From: Lachnospiraceae bacterium
Lineage (GTDB): Bacteria; Bacillota; Clostridia; Lachnospirales; Lachnospiraceae
DNA length: 61,854 nucleotides
NCBI GenBank assembly: GCA_024680815.1
Contig: JAILBQ010000127.1
Coordinates: forward strand, 1-61,854
Reading direction: 5' to 3'
This document shows, one piece after another, positions 32,284 through 40,550 of this stretch. The first letter of the stretch is position 1. Every line of letters starts with the position of its first letter. A program made the position numbers and the translations under genes. The notes under the pieces were generated by a model. The model saw only the letters and a program-made list of their open reading frames with translations, was not told the DNA's origin and made no database searches.

Positions 32284-34402
32284 TCTTTCTTTCTTCAATT
32301 TTGCGTTTTATCGCTTTCAGCAGGTATTTTCCTCCCGCCTCCGCCGCGGAGCCCGGATTGAAGATGTATTCCCGGTATAGGGCTTCAATCTCCCCGCGGT
32401 ATTCCTCTCCCCGCTCCAGAAGCTCCCTCACGGCTGCTGCAGCCTCTTTTGCCTGCTCCGGCGCAAGATGCCTTCCCAGCTTCTCTCTTGACCAGATTTC
32501 TATGGGCGTGCCGGGAAGCTCTTCGTGCCTCGGATTCATTACCTTCATCGGCGTGTCTATAAAAAGCACGGGGCGAAGGGTTGTAAAGGCATATTCAAAG
32601 GATATGGCCGACCAGTCGGTAATCAGGAGATCAGCTTCAAACACGGTGGAATTTTTGGAAAAATCGGTCTGAATCTCAATATCCCCCAGCGCCTCGTAGC
32701 GCTCTTTCAATTCCTTCATTTTATCCCCCTGGTGCTTTACCTGCTGGGGATGAGGCCTGACCGTAATCTTAAAGCCCTGCCCGGTAAGAGAGTCCAGAAG
32801 AGGCTCCAGGCATAAATCCACGATATTGTCCTTCTGCCAGGAGGGGGCAATGAGAATTTTCGGCGCCTTTTTTGCGCCGCCGGAAGACTTCGCTGATATG
32901 GCCTCCTCCTTGCTGCCGGCATCCCGGGAACGGTTCTTCTGAGATTCCGCATAATCATTGCGCATGTTATCCAACAGCGGATAACCGCATTCCACCAGAT
33001 TTTTCGCGGGAAGGCCGTAGAGCTCCTCCGTCCGCCTCGCTTCCTCCACCTGCCCCTTTCCGACACAGAGAATCGTATCGTAATTATTCACGGCGCCGAA
33101 ACGGTTCTGAAGATTCCAGCCCGCAATTTCATGGGGCATGTAAATATATTCAATATCCTTACGGAACACGCTGCGGCGAATCTGGTAATTGTCCAGATCG
33201 GGCATGGTCATGGCCACAATATCCGCATCCATTTTCATCATGAACACAATGAGCTTGTCCGGGCTCACATAATAAGCCTCCAGATGGGGAAATTCCTTTG
33301 CGCGTTCGAAAACAGCATCATCAGGGTCACTGGTGACGTAATGCACCGTAATGTCCGAATGCTTCAGGACGTATTCAAGTACATCTCCCATATACTTGTA
33401 AAACCCGGTACTTTCCGAATAAAATACCAGGTGTTTGTTTTTATATGTAAAAAACCGCTTGCGATCAGCCCGCTCCCGTCTGGCTTCCTGGGAGAAGAAA
33501 CCCGCCTTCTTCTTTTTTCCGCCGCCGTAGGTTTTTAAATCCTCCAGACGCTTCCGGCTCTCCTCCAGGGCCTCATAGTCTACATATTTTTTGGGATTGA
33601 TGATGAAATTCAGGAAATAAAGCTGGAGAATCGAAACAAGATTGCTTACAACCCAGTAAAGTCCTACGCCTATGGGAACAAAGAAGCCCAGATACAGGGA
33701 AAGCCCTACGGAAAAAGCCATCATCCCGTACTGGTTCCACTTGCTCTGCTCCGCCTGAAGAACATTGCTCCTGTTCTGCACAAAACACATCAGCCAGGAG
33801 GAAAAGCCCGCGATAACCGGTACGAGAAGCGTCGCGCCCCCGACGCGGGAAGGAACAAAGCTCAGATTAAAGCCTAAGAACGTCATGTTCAATCCGCGGA
33901 TGGAAGAAAGCGCCTCCGCGGAAACAAGCTCCCCGCCCCCCGCATTCTGGACGAAATTGACCACATAAAGCTCAATGGACGATATTTCGGGATCGAGCCC
34001 CAGTTTACCGGAAACAAAGGCGTTCAGCGTCCCGATAACGTCCGCCGGAAGGTGCAGAATATAAGTCAGGGGATGATAAATCACCGCCACGACTCCCAGC
34101 AGCAGAACAAGCTGAATCACCATGGGAATCACGGAGGTGAAGGGACTGTAGTGCTCGCGCTTGAATATTTTGGACTGCTCCTCGTATATCGTGTCGTAGT
34201 CCCCGAAGAAATCAGCCTTCAGACGGTTGATTTCAGGCTGCATCTTCACCATCTTTATGGAATCGAACTGGAGCCATATGGAAACCGGCAGCAGCACTAT
34301 CTTGCAAAGGACGGTAAAAATCACGATTGAAAGCCCGTAACTGCCGATGAAGGAATAGCACCAGCTCATCAGGGCTCCAAGCAGATCGGATAATATTTTC
34401 AT
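32264..34402 (-). CDS. YidC/Oxa1 insertase domain fused to TagF-like glycerophosphotransferase domain
   Basis: A 712-residue two-part protein. Residues 1-285 are a YidC/Oxa1-type membrane insertase with about five helices and the charged residue in the first conserved helix (Lys34 in TVLCKIVLLPVSIW), then KMQPEINRLK. A basic linker (GGGKKKKAGFFSQEARRER) leads to residues 320-700, a CDP-glycerol:poly(glycerophosphate) transferase-like domain with IYMPHEIAGWN, RPHPQQVKHQG and LITDWSAISFEYAF. The usual D-YSS-x-x-FD wording is altered (DWSA..FE), so the nucleotide-activated donor may differ. The reading frame is uninterrupted. It is the last gene of the phnW-led operon, and no rnpA, yidD or jag gene lies nearby, so it is not the housekeeping yidC. 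Confidence 0.88.
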   Translation of the reverse strand: MKILSDLLGALMSWCYSFIGSYGLSIVIFTVLCKIVLLPVSIWLQFDSIKMVKMQPEINRLKADFFGDYDTIYEEQSKIFKREHYSPFTSVIPMVIQLVLLLGVVAVIYHPLTYILHLPADVIGTLNAFVSGKLGLDPEISSIELYVVNFVQNAGGGELVSAEALSSIRGLNMTFLGFNLSFVPSRVGGATLLVPVIAGFSSWLMCFVQNRSNVLQAEQSKWNQYGMMAFSVGLSLYLGFFVPIGVGLYWVVSNLVSILQLYFLNFIINPKKYVDYEALEESRKRLEDLKTYGGGKKKKAGFFSQEARRERADRKRFFTYKNKHLVFYSESTGFYKYMGDVLEYVLKHSDITVHYVTSDPDDAVFERAKEFPHLEAYYVSPDKLIVFMMKMDADIVAMTMPDLDNYQIRRSVFRKDIEYIYMPHEIAGWNLQNRFGAVNNYDTILCVGKGQVEEARRTEELYGLPAKNLVECGYPLLDNMRNDYAESQKNRSRDAGSKEEAISAKSSGGAKKAPKILIAPSWQKDNIVDLCLEPLLDSLTGQGFKITVRPHPQQVKHQGDKMKELKERYEALGDIEIQTDFSKNSTVFEADLLITDWSAISFEYAFTTLRPVLFIDTPMKVMNPRHEELPGTPIEIWSREKLGRHLAPEQAKEAAAAVRELLERGEEYRGEIEALYREYIFNPGSAAEAGGKYLLKAIKRKIEERKTNKESS

Positions 34403-34408
34403 AGAATC

Positions 34409-34654
34409 TTACTTGTCTTCCTCCAGATCCACATCGATATTGACCTCGTCGGTCTCGACAATCTTGTTTTTGTCTTCATCGATATTCAGGGTCGTGTTGA
34501 TCTTCTTTTTTGCTTTTCTCCAGTATATCCCGAAAGCGGCGGCGGCGGTCAGTACAATACCGGCAACGATCTGCACCACATAGGTCATGGCCGAAGGGTC
34601 CAGATAGGCCTGAATTCCAAAGGCAGAGCGAACTAACTCCGCATAATTAAACAT
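34409..34654 (-). CDS. Small single-pass membrane protein of the phosphonate cluster
   Basis: An 81-residue protein with one membrane helix (YVVQIVAGIVLTAAAAFGIYW), then a basic patch (RKAKKKI) and a strongly acidic C-terminus (ETDEVNIDVDLEEDK). By the positive-inside rule the acidic tail is cytoplasmic. No named family is recognised. It sits six bases before the YidC-TagF fusion gene with AAGGAG before its own ATG, so the two are almost certainly co-expressed; it may be a membrane partner of that protein. Confidence 0.75.
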   Translation of the reverse strand: MFNYAELVRSAFGIQAYLDPSAMTYVVQIVAGIVLTAAAAFGIYWRKAKKKINTTLNIDEDKNKIVETDEVNIDVDLEEDK

Positions 34655-34678
34655 CTGTTATCTCCTTTCCTTGAACAC

Positions 34679-35554
34679 TTATTTTCTTTTCAGCTGCTCT
34701 CCGGGCTTAACCTTTTTCCCGAGGGCGTGATCACAGTAATTACAGGCTTCCGCATAGTCGCTCAGATAAAAACGCTTCATCCCCTCCCGGAAGCCGGGGC
34801 CTGAGGGTGTGTTCCTGACATCAAACACATCATGCTCGCTTTTCATATATCCCAGGTCGCAAAGATGGGCTCCCCTGGCGCAAAGATAAAGCTTTCCGTT
34901 CAGCATGGTACGGCAGTATCGCGATGAATAGCATGCGTTATATTCCTTTTCCAGCTGCTCCCTGCTCTTGCCCCTTTGCTCCGTCCCTCCGGGCGCAACC
35001 CAGGAAGTGGCTTTATCCACGGTATGCCGGATTCCGTTTTCCCGCATCAGGGCGGCAAAGTCCTGAACCTTCTGGGTTTTAACCCCGTAATTGCTTATCT
35101 CGACAAACATCTTCGGATGCCGCATCAGCTTCAACAGGCTGCTGTCAGGCAGCACCGTGGCATTGGTGGTTATGTCGGCAAACATCACCTTCGGGCTTTC
35201 AAGCACTACCTGAAGCACCCGGCCAAGCTCGGGATAGATCAGGGGTTCGCCTCCCAGAAGTCCGAATTTTATTATGGTGTCCACGTTTTCCAGAAGCTTA
35301 AGAATATCCGCAATAACAGTATCCGTGTCCAGGTGGTACGGCTTGTCATACAGAGGCATCAGATTGTTGCAGTTTTTGCAGTTTAAAGAGCAGCGCGTGG
35401 TCAGGATAACCACAATATCCTGAAAGACGGCCCTTCCCGGAAGGATCAGATCCCGGGCCACACGGGCATACGCTCCGATTCCTTTGTGGCCGGGAATCAG
35501 ATTATGGATTTCGTTAATACAGGGCTTGAATATTTTATTAAAATAACTGCTCAT
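34679..35554 (-). CDS. Radical SAM protein with C-terminal cysteine-rich region
   Basis: A 291-residue radical SAM enzyme. The cluster-binding cysteines are Cys55, Cys59 and Cys62 in TTRCSLNCKNCN, followed by the SAM-binding GLLGGEPLIYPEL and ITTNATVLP. The C-terminal third has further cysteines (NACYSSRYC, LYLCARGAHLCD, CNYCDHAL), which fit one or two auxiliary Fe-S clusters of the SPASM/twitch kind. The reaction is unknown. Place in the operon between aepY and the membrane-protein genes suggests modification of a polymer building block or of the acceptor. It ends 24 bases before the small membrane protein gene. Confidence 0.88.
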   Translation of the reverse strand: MSSYFNKIFKPCINEIHNLIPGHKGIGAYARVARDLILPGRAVFQDIVVILTTRCSLNCKNCNNLMPLYDKPYHLDTDTVIADILKLLENVDTIIKFGLLGGEPLIYPELGRVLQVVLESPKVMFADITTNATVLPDSSLLKLMRHPKMFVEISNYGVKTQKVQDFAALMRENGIRHTVDKATSWVAPGGTEQRGKSREQLEKEYNACYSSRYCRTMLNGKLYLCARGAHLCDLGYMKSEHDVFDVRNTPSGPGFREGMKRFYLSDYAEACNYCDHALGKKVKPGEQLKRK

Positions 35555-35602
35555 AGGCCTTCCCTGTCATACTTTCACTGCCGTATTACCGTTACGGTTT
35601 TC

Positions 35603-36721
35603 TTAAACCCCCAGCGTGTCCATGAACGCACGCTTGTTTTCCTCCGGGGTTGTTGTGGGCCTTCCCAGATCCTCCCTTGCCCCGATAGCGCACTTAACCT
35701 CTATAAATGTGGGCCCATCCTTCTCCCCCACGGCCTCAAGAACACGTTCAAGCTCCTTCGGGGTCTTTACAGAACAGGCGTTTTTATACCCGACAGCTCC
35801 GGCGAGGACGGGAAAATCCACACTTCCGGCCGCCGTAGGCATTCCGCCCACCGATTCATGGGCCTCATTGTTAATCAGAACATGTACAAAGTTTTTCGGC
35901 GCCTGGGAGCCGACAAGCGCAAGCGCCCCCAGGTGCATCAGGGCCGCTCCGTCCCCGTCTATGCACCAGACTCTTCTGTCGGGCTTCTGAAGCGCCACGC
36001 CCAGCGCGATTGAAGAACTGTGCCCCATGGATCCCACAGTCAGAAAATCGTGGCCGTGGCCCTCCCCAAGCCGCTCGCGGAGCTCAAAAAGCTCCCGGCT
36101 GGCCTTTCCGGTGGTGGAAATAACCATATCCTCCCCGGCGGCAGAAACAACAAGCTCAATCGCGGCTTCCCGCGTCATTTGATAACTGTTGCTATATTTA
36201 ACACTTCCGGTATATTTAAGGGCGTTTTTACGGACGATGAAGGCAACCTGACCTCCCCCGTCAAGCACTTCCGAAAAGCCCTTCATCGTGCTCTTAAGCT
36301 CCTCTTCCGTGGTCTCCTGATCTATAACAGCGGAGCTCACCCCCATGACCTCCATAAGGGTTTCGGTGATCTCGCCCTGATATATGTGCTGGGGCTCGTC
36401 GTGTACCCCGGGCTCACCCCGCCAGCCTATTACAAAAATCACGGGAATGCCGTATACCTTTTTATGCAGAAGGGAAGCCAGCGGGTTGATTACATTCCCC
36501 TCTCCGCTGTTTTGCATATAAACCACGGCAGCGCGGCCGGTCGCGAGATGATATCCCGCCGCCAGACCCAGGCAGTTGCCCTCATTTGCCGCTATAAGGT
36601 GATGGGCGGGATCGATACCGTAGCGCTCCATAAGATAGCTGCATAGGGCCTTTAACTGCGAATCAGGCACGCCCGTATAGAAGTCGGCGCCGAGGGTTTC
36701 GGCAAAAAATTTTACGTCCAT
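35603..36721 (-). CDS. aepY: Phosphonopyruvate decarboxylase
   Basis: A 372-residue thiamine-diphosphate enzyme that turns phosphonopyruvate into phosphonoacetaldehyde, the committed step of most phosphonate pathways. The N-terminal part holds ADFYTGVPDSQLK and the activating glutamate in AANEGNCLGLAAG. The TPP motif is GDGAALMHLGALALVGSQ ending in INNEAHESVGG. The length is right for the single-chain form. The related sulfopyruvate decarboxylase is an alternative, but the neighbouring phnW and nucleotidyltransferase favour the phosphonate role. The ATG at 36721 overlaps the previous stop by one base (TGATG). Confidence 0.88.
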   Translation of the reverse strand: MDVKFFAETLGADFYTGVPDSQLKALCSYLMERYGIDPAHHLIAANEGNCLGLAAGYHLATGRAAVVYMQNSGEGNVINPLASLLHKKVYGIPVIFVIGWRGEPGVHDEPQHIYQGEITETLMEVMGVSSAVIDQETTEEELKSTMKGFSEVLDGGGQVAFIVRKNALKYTGSVKYSNSYQMTREAAIELVVSAAGEDMVISTTGKASRELFELRERLGEGHGHDFLTVGSMGHSSSIALGVALQKPDRRVWCIDGDGAALMHLGALALVGSQAPKNFVHVLINNEAHESVGGMPTAAGSVDFPVLAGAVGYKNACSVKTPKELERVLEAVGEKDGPTFIEVKCAIGAREDLGRPTTTPEENKRAFMDTLGV

Positions 36722-37431
36722 CAATCCTCTCCTCCCAGCCGGCCTATAAGAGCCTCCAGTTCCCCGGGATTGTCAACCTCATAAATATCGTCACTCTCCA
36801 CAGGCCTGACCTTAAGCTTAAGCCGGTCCAGATTCCGGTTAACAACGTCATCCCAGAACCAGTCCTCATGACCCGGTTCTCCAAAGGCCTCCTCGATGCA
36901 GTGCCCCAGAAGCTCCGCGTCTTTTCTGCAAAAATACGCCAGCCCGACCATATTATAACAGTCGTTACCGCCCTTTCCGACTCTGGTAATCCAACCGTCA
37001 CCGTCAAGCTCAAAAACCCAGTCGCCGGAATGCCCGGCAATCATTTTCCCGTAATAACAGGACTCCTCCGGCAGATTCGAAAGAAGCTCCCTGTTTTTAA
37101 GATAAAGATCCGCCTCACATATAAGACAGTCCCCTGTTTTCAGCACTTCTCTTGCCGTATAAACCGAGGAAATGTTATTGATCTTCTCGAAGTACGGATT
37201 ATTCAGAACCTTCAGGCCCTCATACTTTTTTTCCAGGGGAAGGAACTGTTCTCCGAGATAGCCGGAGACCACGAAAATCCGCTCCGTCCCGGCCCGCTTA
37301 AGCCCGTCGATTACGGTCTCAATAAGGCTTTCCCCCTTAACCTTCAAAAGCGGCTTCGGCGTCGATTCCGTCAGAGGAAGCATCCTTTTCCCGAGGCCGG
37401 CGGCCATTAAAATTGCGTTAAGCATTTTCAT
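36721..37431 (-). CDS. Nucleotidyltransferase, probable CTP:2-aminoethylphosphonate cytidylyltransferase
   Basis: A 236-residue sugar-nucleotidyltransferase fold protein with LMAAGLGKRMLPLTESTPK at the N-terminus, FVVSGYLGEQF, CEADLYLKN as the metal-binding Asp strand and VDNPGELEAL near the end. Related enzymes (LicC, PntC) activate phosphocholine or AEP with CTP. In PntC the cytidylyltransferase and an AEP transaminase are fused; here the same two activities would be separate genes overlapping by 14 bases. The CMP-AEP assignment is therefore an inference from context. It has little binding site of its own and is probably translationally coupled to phnW. Confidence 0.72.
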   Translation of the reverse strand: MKMLNAILMAAGLGKRMLPLTESTPKPLLKVKGESLIETVIDGLKRAGTERIFVVSGYLGEQFLPLEKKYEGLKVLNNPYFEKINNISSVYTAREVLKTGDCLICEADLYLKNRELLSNLPEESCYYGKMIAGHSGDWVFELDGDGWITRVGKGGNDCYNMVGLAYFCRKDAELLGHCIEEAFGEPGHEDWFWDDVVNRNLDRLKLKVRPVESDDIYEVDNPGELEALIGRLGGED

Positions 37432-38554
37432 TGTACCGCACCGGAACGGCTACCCCGCATTCTTTCAGGGCCTGTTCAAACACCTTGAAAAATTCCCGGA
37501 TATCCTCTTCGTCGATAGCGCCCAAAGCGCAGAGCCGGAACGTATTAAGCGAAGCGATTTTCCCGGGATATATGGTAAATCCTCTTTCGTAACAGTAGTT
37601 ATGTACCTTCTCGAAGCTCCAGTTTTCATCATCCGGGTAGCGCACCGCCACCACAAGCCCGGTCTGCCACTCCGGCCTTATCACGTCCTTAAAGCCCAGC
37701 CGGTCGAGCCCTTCGTGAATGGCTCTGAAAACCCTGGTGTGGCGCTCCCATTTCGGCATTTCGCCTTCCTCAAAATATTCCTTCAGCGCCTGAACAGCCG
37801 CGTAAACGGTCTGCACCGGCGGTGTAAAATGCATCTCTCCGGTCTTTTCAAAATAATCATACTGCAGGTACAGATTGCAGTAATAGGAACGCTTCGGATA
37901 GTCCTTTGAAGCCTCCAGCATGGCCTTGTTCCCGATTATGAAGGAAAGCCCCGCCATTCCCATAATTCCCTTCTGGGCAGAGGCCATGCAGAAATCAATG
38001 TTTTCCTTCTCTATGTCTATGGGCACCATGGCGAGAGTCGAGGTGGTGTCGACAACAAAACACGCGTTATATTTATGTGCAAGGGCGCCGATCTCACGAA
38101 TCGGGTTCATGATTCCGGTACCGGTTTCGTTATGGGTGGTATAGACCAGGGCGATGTCCGGATCCGCTTTCAGGGCTTCCTCCGCCTCTTTTAAATCCGG
38201 CCTCTCGTCAAAGGGGTACCGCAGCTCCTTAAGGGGCAGGCCGTAATAATTGCAGACCTCCACCGCCCGGCTGCTGTAGGCTCCGTTATTGAGGATCATG
38301 ACCTTCTTCCCCTCCGGAAGAAGGGAATTCAGGCAAATATCGATATTGATCGTCCCCGAGCCGCAGAACAGCACGCAGGTATATTTATCCGGCGAGGCAT
38401 GCACCGTTTTAAGAAGGTCGAACCTGAGGGAACGCATCAGTTCCGCGAATTCCTCCTCCCGCGGACAGATATCCGGTACAACCTGGGCCTCCTTAACGGT
38501 ATCCGTCGTCGTAGCCGGTCCCGGATTAAGCAGGACGTTTCTTTTTACTTTCAT
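37418..38554 (-). CDS. phnW: 2-Aminoethylphosphonate aminotransferase
   Basis: A 378-residue fold-type I pyridoxal-phosphate aminotransferase that interconverts phosphonoacetaldehyde plus alanine and AEP plus pyruvate. It opens with KRNVLLNPGPATTTDTVKEA, has CGSGTINIDICLNSLL, VVDTTSTLAMVPIDIEKENI and the Schiff-base lysine in CMASAQKGIMGMAGLSFI. Next to aepY it should run in the AEP-forming direction. The ATG at 38554 follows GAAAGGAAAGCG; the longer frame starts in unlikely sequence. It is first in the operon phnW, nucleotidyltransferase, aepY, radical SAM, small membrane protein, YidC-TagF. Confidence 0.9.
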   Translation of the reverse strand: MKVKRNVLLNPGPATTTDTVKEAQVVPDICPREEEFAELMRSLRFDLLKTVHASPDKYTCVLFCGSGTINIDICLNSLLPEGKKVMILNNGAYSSRAVEVCNYYGLPLKELRYPFDERPDLKEAEEALKADPDIALVYTTHNETGTGIMNPIREIGALAHKYNACFVVDTTSTLAMVPIDIEKENIDFCMASAQKGIMGMAGLSFIIGNKAMLEASKDYPKRSYYCNLYLQYDYFEKTGEMHFTPPVQTVYAAVQALKEYFEEGEMPKWERHTRVFRAIHEGLDRLGFKDVIRPEWQTGLVVAVRYPDDENWSFEKVHNYCYERGFTIYPGKIASLNTFRLCALGAIDEEDIREFFKVFEQALKECGVAVPVRYNENA

Positions 38555-38701
38555 CGCTTTCCTTTCTGCCTCTTTTCCGCGGCCGTGCATCAAAGCAAAC
38601 GGTTTTGGCAACCGCCATTTCGCGAGCCGCGAAGCCTTCCGCCACAAAGCCTTGTAGCTGTCAAACAGGTTTAATCAACATTTAGTAGTATAGCAAGATT
38701 C

Positions 38702-40411
38702 TTACTTTGCGTCAAACACCCGTCCCGTCGGGACAAAGGTTTCCCCGTCGTTTACCCCGCCCGTCTGCATATATTCAACCATGGGCGCCTTTGATTTGTA
38801 TTCATACCAGAGGAAACGCCTTCCTTCCCCGGTTTTCCCGTACTGCTCCAGCTTCCCGCTGTCAGCGCCGTCCAGAAGGTCTTCAAAGATCTCCTGCAGA
38901 TCGGCATAGGAAAGCCGCGCTTCGGAAGTCTTCATTTCATGGCTCTCATTTATTCCCTTTACAAAGAAAGCCGGATTCTGCCCGAAACCCTCCCGGTTAT
39001 CCCCGTGATCCGCCATAATCAGTATAGCGGAATTGTCATAGACCCCGGCGGAACGGAGCTTGTCAAGAAACTCCCGGGCCAGCTTAAAGCATACCCTCAG
39101 CGCGTCGTCATCGGAAACGGGATCCAGGGTAAAATATCCGTCCAGGTCAGTGTCATGGGTCTTATGCCACCCTTTCAGATGAATAAAGCGAAAGCATTTC
39201 TGATCCGTTTTGTCTATGTCCCAATCCCACAGCCTGCGGAAAAAGTCGTAATTATTCCAGGAAAAATCCTCCGGCTCTCCCTCCGGAGGTTCACTTTTCA
39301 TTTCCTCAAACTCCTCAAGATCCGTCACCTTGCACAAAGGCTTCAACGGGTAGGGCAGATACCTGAAGCCCACGAGTTCGAGCCAGAACAGGTCGTACCG
39401 CTTCCGGCGCACAAGGTGGATATCCCTCTGATACAGGTTATCCAGCCGTGCATTGGCCTCCTCGGTAATATACCTGCTTTCCGGCTCATACAGCCCCATA
39501 GCAAAGCCCCGCCCTTCAAGTGACTTCAAAAGCGGGGAATTATCCATTGCGTCAATATAATAATCATTAAAAGAGCCGCTGTTTTCGTAGCATTTTCCGG
39601 AAAGGATCTGGGGAATGGCGTAATGTGTATAGGGATAAAGGCCCTGAGTATCCGGAAAATACGTGAAATCACGGAATATTTCCCGATCCTCCGGCTCCTC
39701 CTCAAGCATTTTCGCAACATCGGCGGAATCCACATAATCCAGAAGCAGGACTATCAGGTTCTGATCCGTGGAAAACCGAAACAGATCCGTATCGGAAACA
39801 CGGTATTTCTCCACCCTCTTTTCGAAAACAGCCCCGGAATCGCCGCCGATAATCCCGACGGAAAGCGACAGAATCATAATAAAGAAAAGTCCCGCGCATA
39901 TGAATCCGATAGATTTTATAACATTTGCTATTTTAAATTTAATTCCGCAGAAAACCACAGCTCCGGAAACAAGCACCCACAGCAGGACAGACTTGATCTG
40001 CTCAAACCGGTATTCGGGCCCTCCCCAGTCTATCTCATGGCCGTCCAGTACCGGCAGATGACCGGCCATGAAATTTCCCTGAAGAAAAAAGCAGACTATC
40101 ACCCCCGTCTCGAGGGCCAGAATCCAGTGGTATACCGTCTCTTTCCCGATTCCCCGGAGCAGGACGCATAAGAGACTGTTTACCAGAGCCCCCAGCACAA
40201 GCGCCGCGGCAAACATCGCCAGCACCGGCGGCGCTCCCTCATAAATATCAAACCAGAATTCGTCCCGGTCGGAAATATAATATTCCAGCGGGGCAAAAAT
40301 ACAGCTCATAAACGAAAAGGTCAGAGCCAGGATGAACCCCGGTACCAGATCTTTTATATGGAATTTTTGCTTCAAGAGCAGTGCCGTCCTTTCGAAACTA
40401 TTGCTTAACAC
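38702..40411 (-). CDS. Membrane sulfatase-fold transferase, LtaS/EptA-like
   Basis: A protein of up to 569 residues with about five membrane helices in residues 20-190 and an extracellular alkaline-phosphatase/sulfatase domain. The metal and catalytic elements are LIVLLLDYVDSAD, a likely catalytic Thr in YPYTHYAIPQILSG and ILIMADHGDN. Such proteins move glycerophosphate or phosphoethanolamine from lipid donors onto surface polymers. It cannot be told whether this one handles AEP, ethanolamine or glycerol phosphate. The start is unsure: the longest form begins with GTG at 40411, while a TTG at 40375 has AAAGGA upstream. A plus-strand paralog starts 140 bases away. Confidence 0.82.
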   Translation of the reverse strand: MLSNSFERTALLLKQKFHIKDLVPGFILALTFSFMSCIFAPLEYYISDRDEFWFDIYEGAPPVLAMFAAALVLGALVNSLLCVLLRGIGKETVYHWILALETGVIVCFFLQGNFMAGHLPVLDGHEIDWGGPEYRFEQIKSVLLWVLVSGAVVFCGIKFKIANVIKSIGFICAGLFFIMILSLSVGIIGGDSGAVFEKRVEKYRVSDTDLFRFSTDQNLIVLLLDYVDSADVAKMLEEEPEDREIFRDFTYFPDTQGLYPYTHYAIPQILSGKCYENSGSFNDYYIDAMDNSPLLKSLEGRGFAMGLYEPESRYITEEANARLDNLYQRDIHLVRRKRYDLFWLELVGFRYLPYPLKPLCKVTDLEEFEEMKSEPPEGEPEDFSWNNYDFFRRLWDWDIDKTDQKCFRFIHLKGWHKTHDTDLDGYFTLDPVSDDDALRVCFKLAREFLDKLRSAGVYDNSAILIMADHGDNREGFGQNPAFFVKGINESHEMKTSEARLSYADLQEIFEDLLDGADSGKLEQYGKTGEGRRFLWYEYKSKAPMVEYMQTGGVNDGETFVPTGRVFDAK

Positions 40412-40512
40412 ACAGGGCTCAGTATACTCTCAGCGCCATAATCCCGCAAGAGGAAGGGTGCCGGCAGGAGCTGTTCCGCAGCCCGGCGGACGGCATATTA
40501 TAACACATTTCG

Positions 40513-40542
40513 TTGCGTCATAACCGTTATCTGTGGTAGAAT
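40513..40542 (+). promoter_or_regulatory. Promoter candidate close to the start of the second sulfatase-fold gene
   Basis: TTGCGT (40513-40518) and TAGAAT (40537-40542) are 18 bases apart. The downstream ATG at 40551 is only nine bases after the -10 box and has no Shine-Dalgarno site, so the transcript could be almost leaderless. Matches to consensus are partial. Confidence 0.4.
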
Positions 40543-40550
40543 ACCGCATT

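Noticed and set aside
36721..37431. NeuA CMP-sialic acid synthetase
   Set aside because: The N-terminal AAGLGKRMLPLTESTPK and overall pattern fit LicC/PntC or sugar-phosphate nucleotidyltransferases, not the NeuA family.
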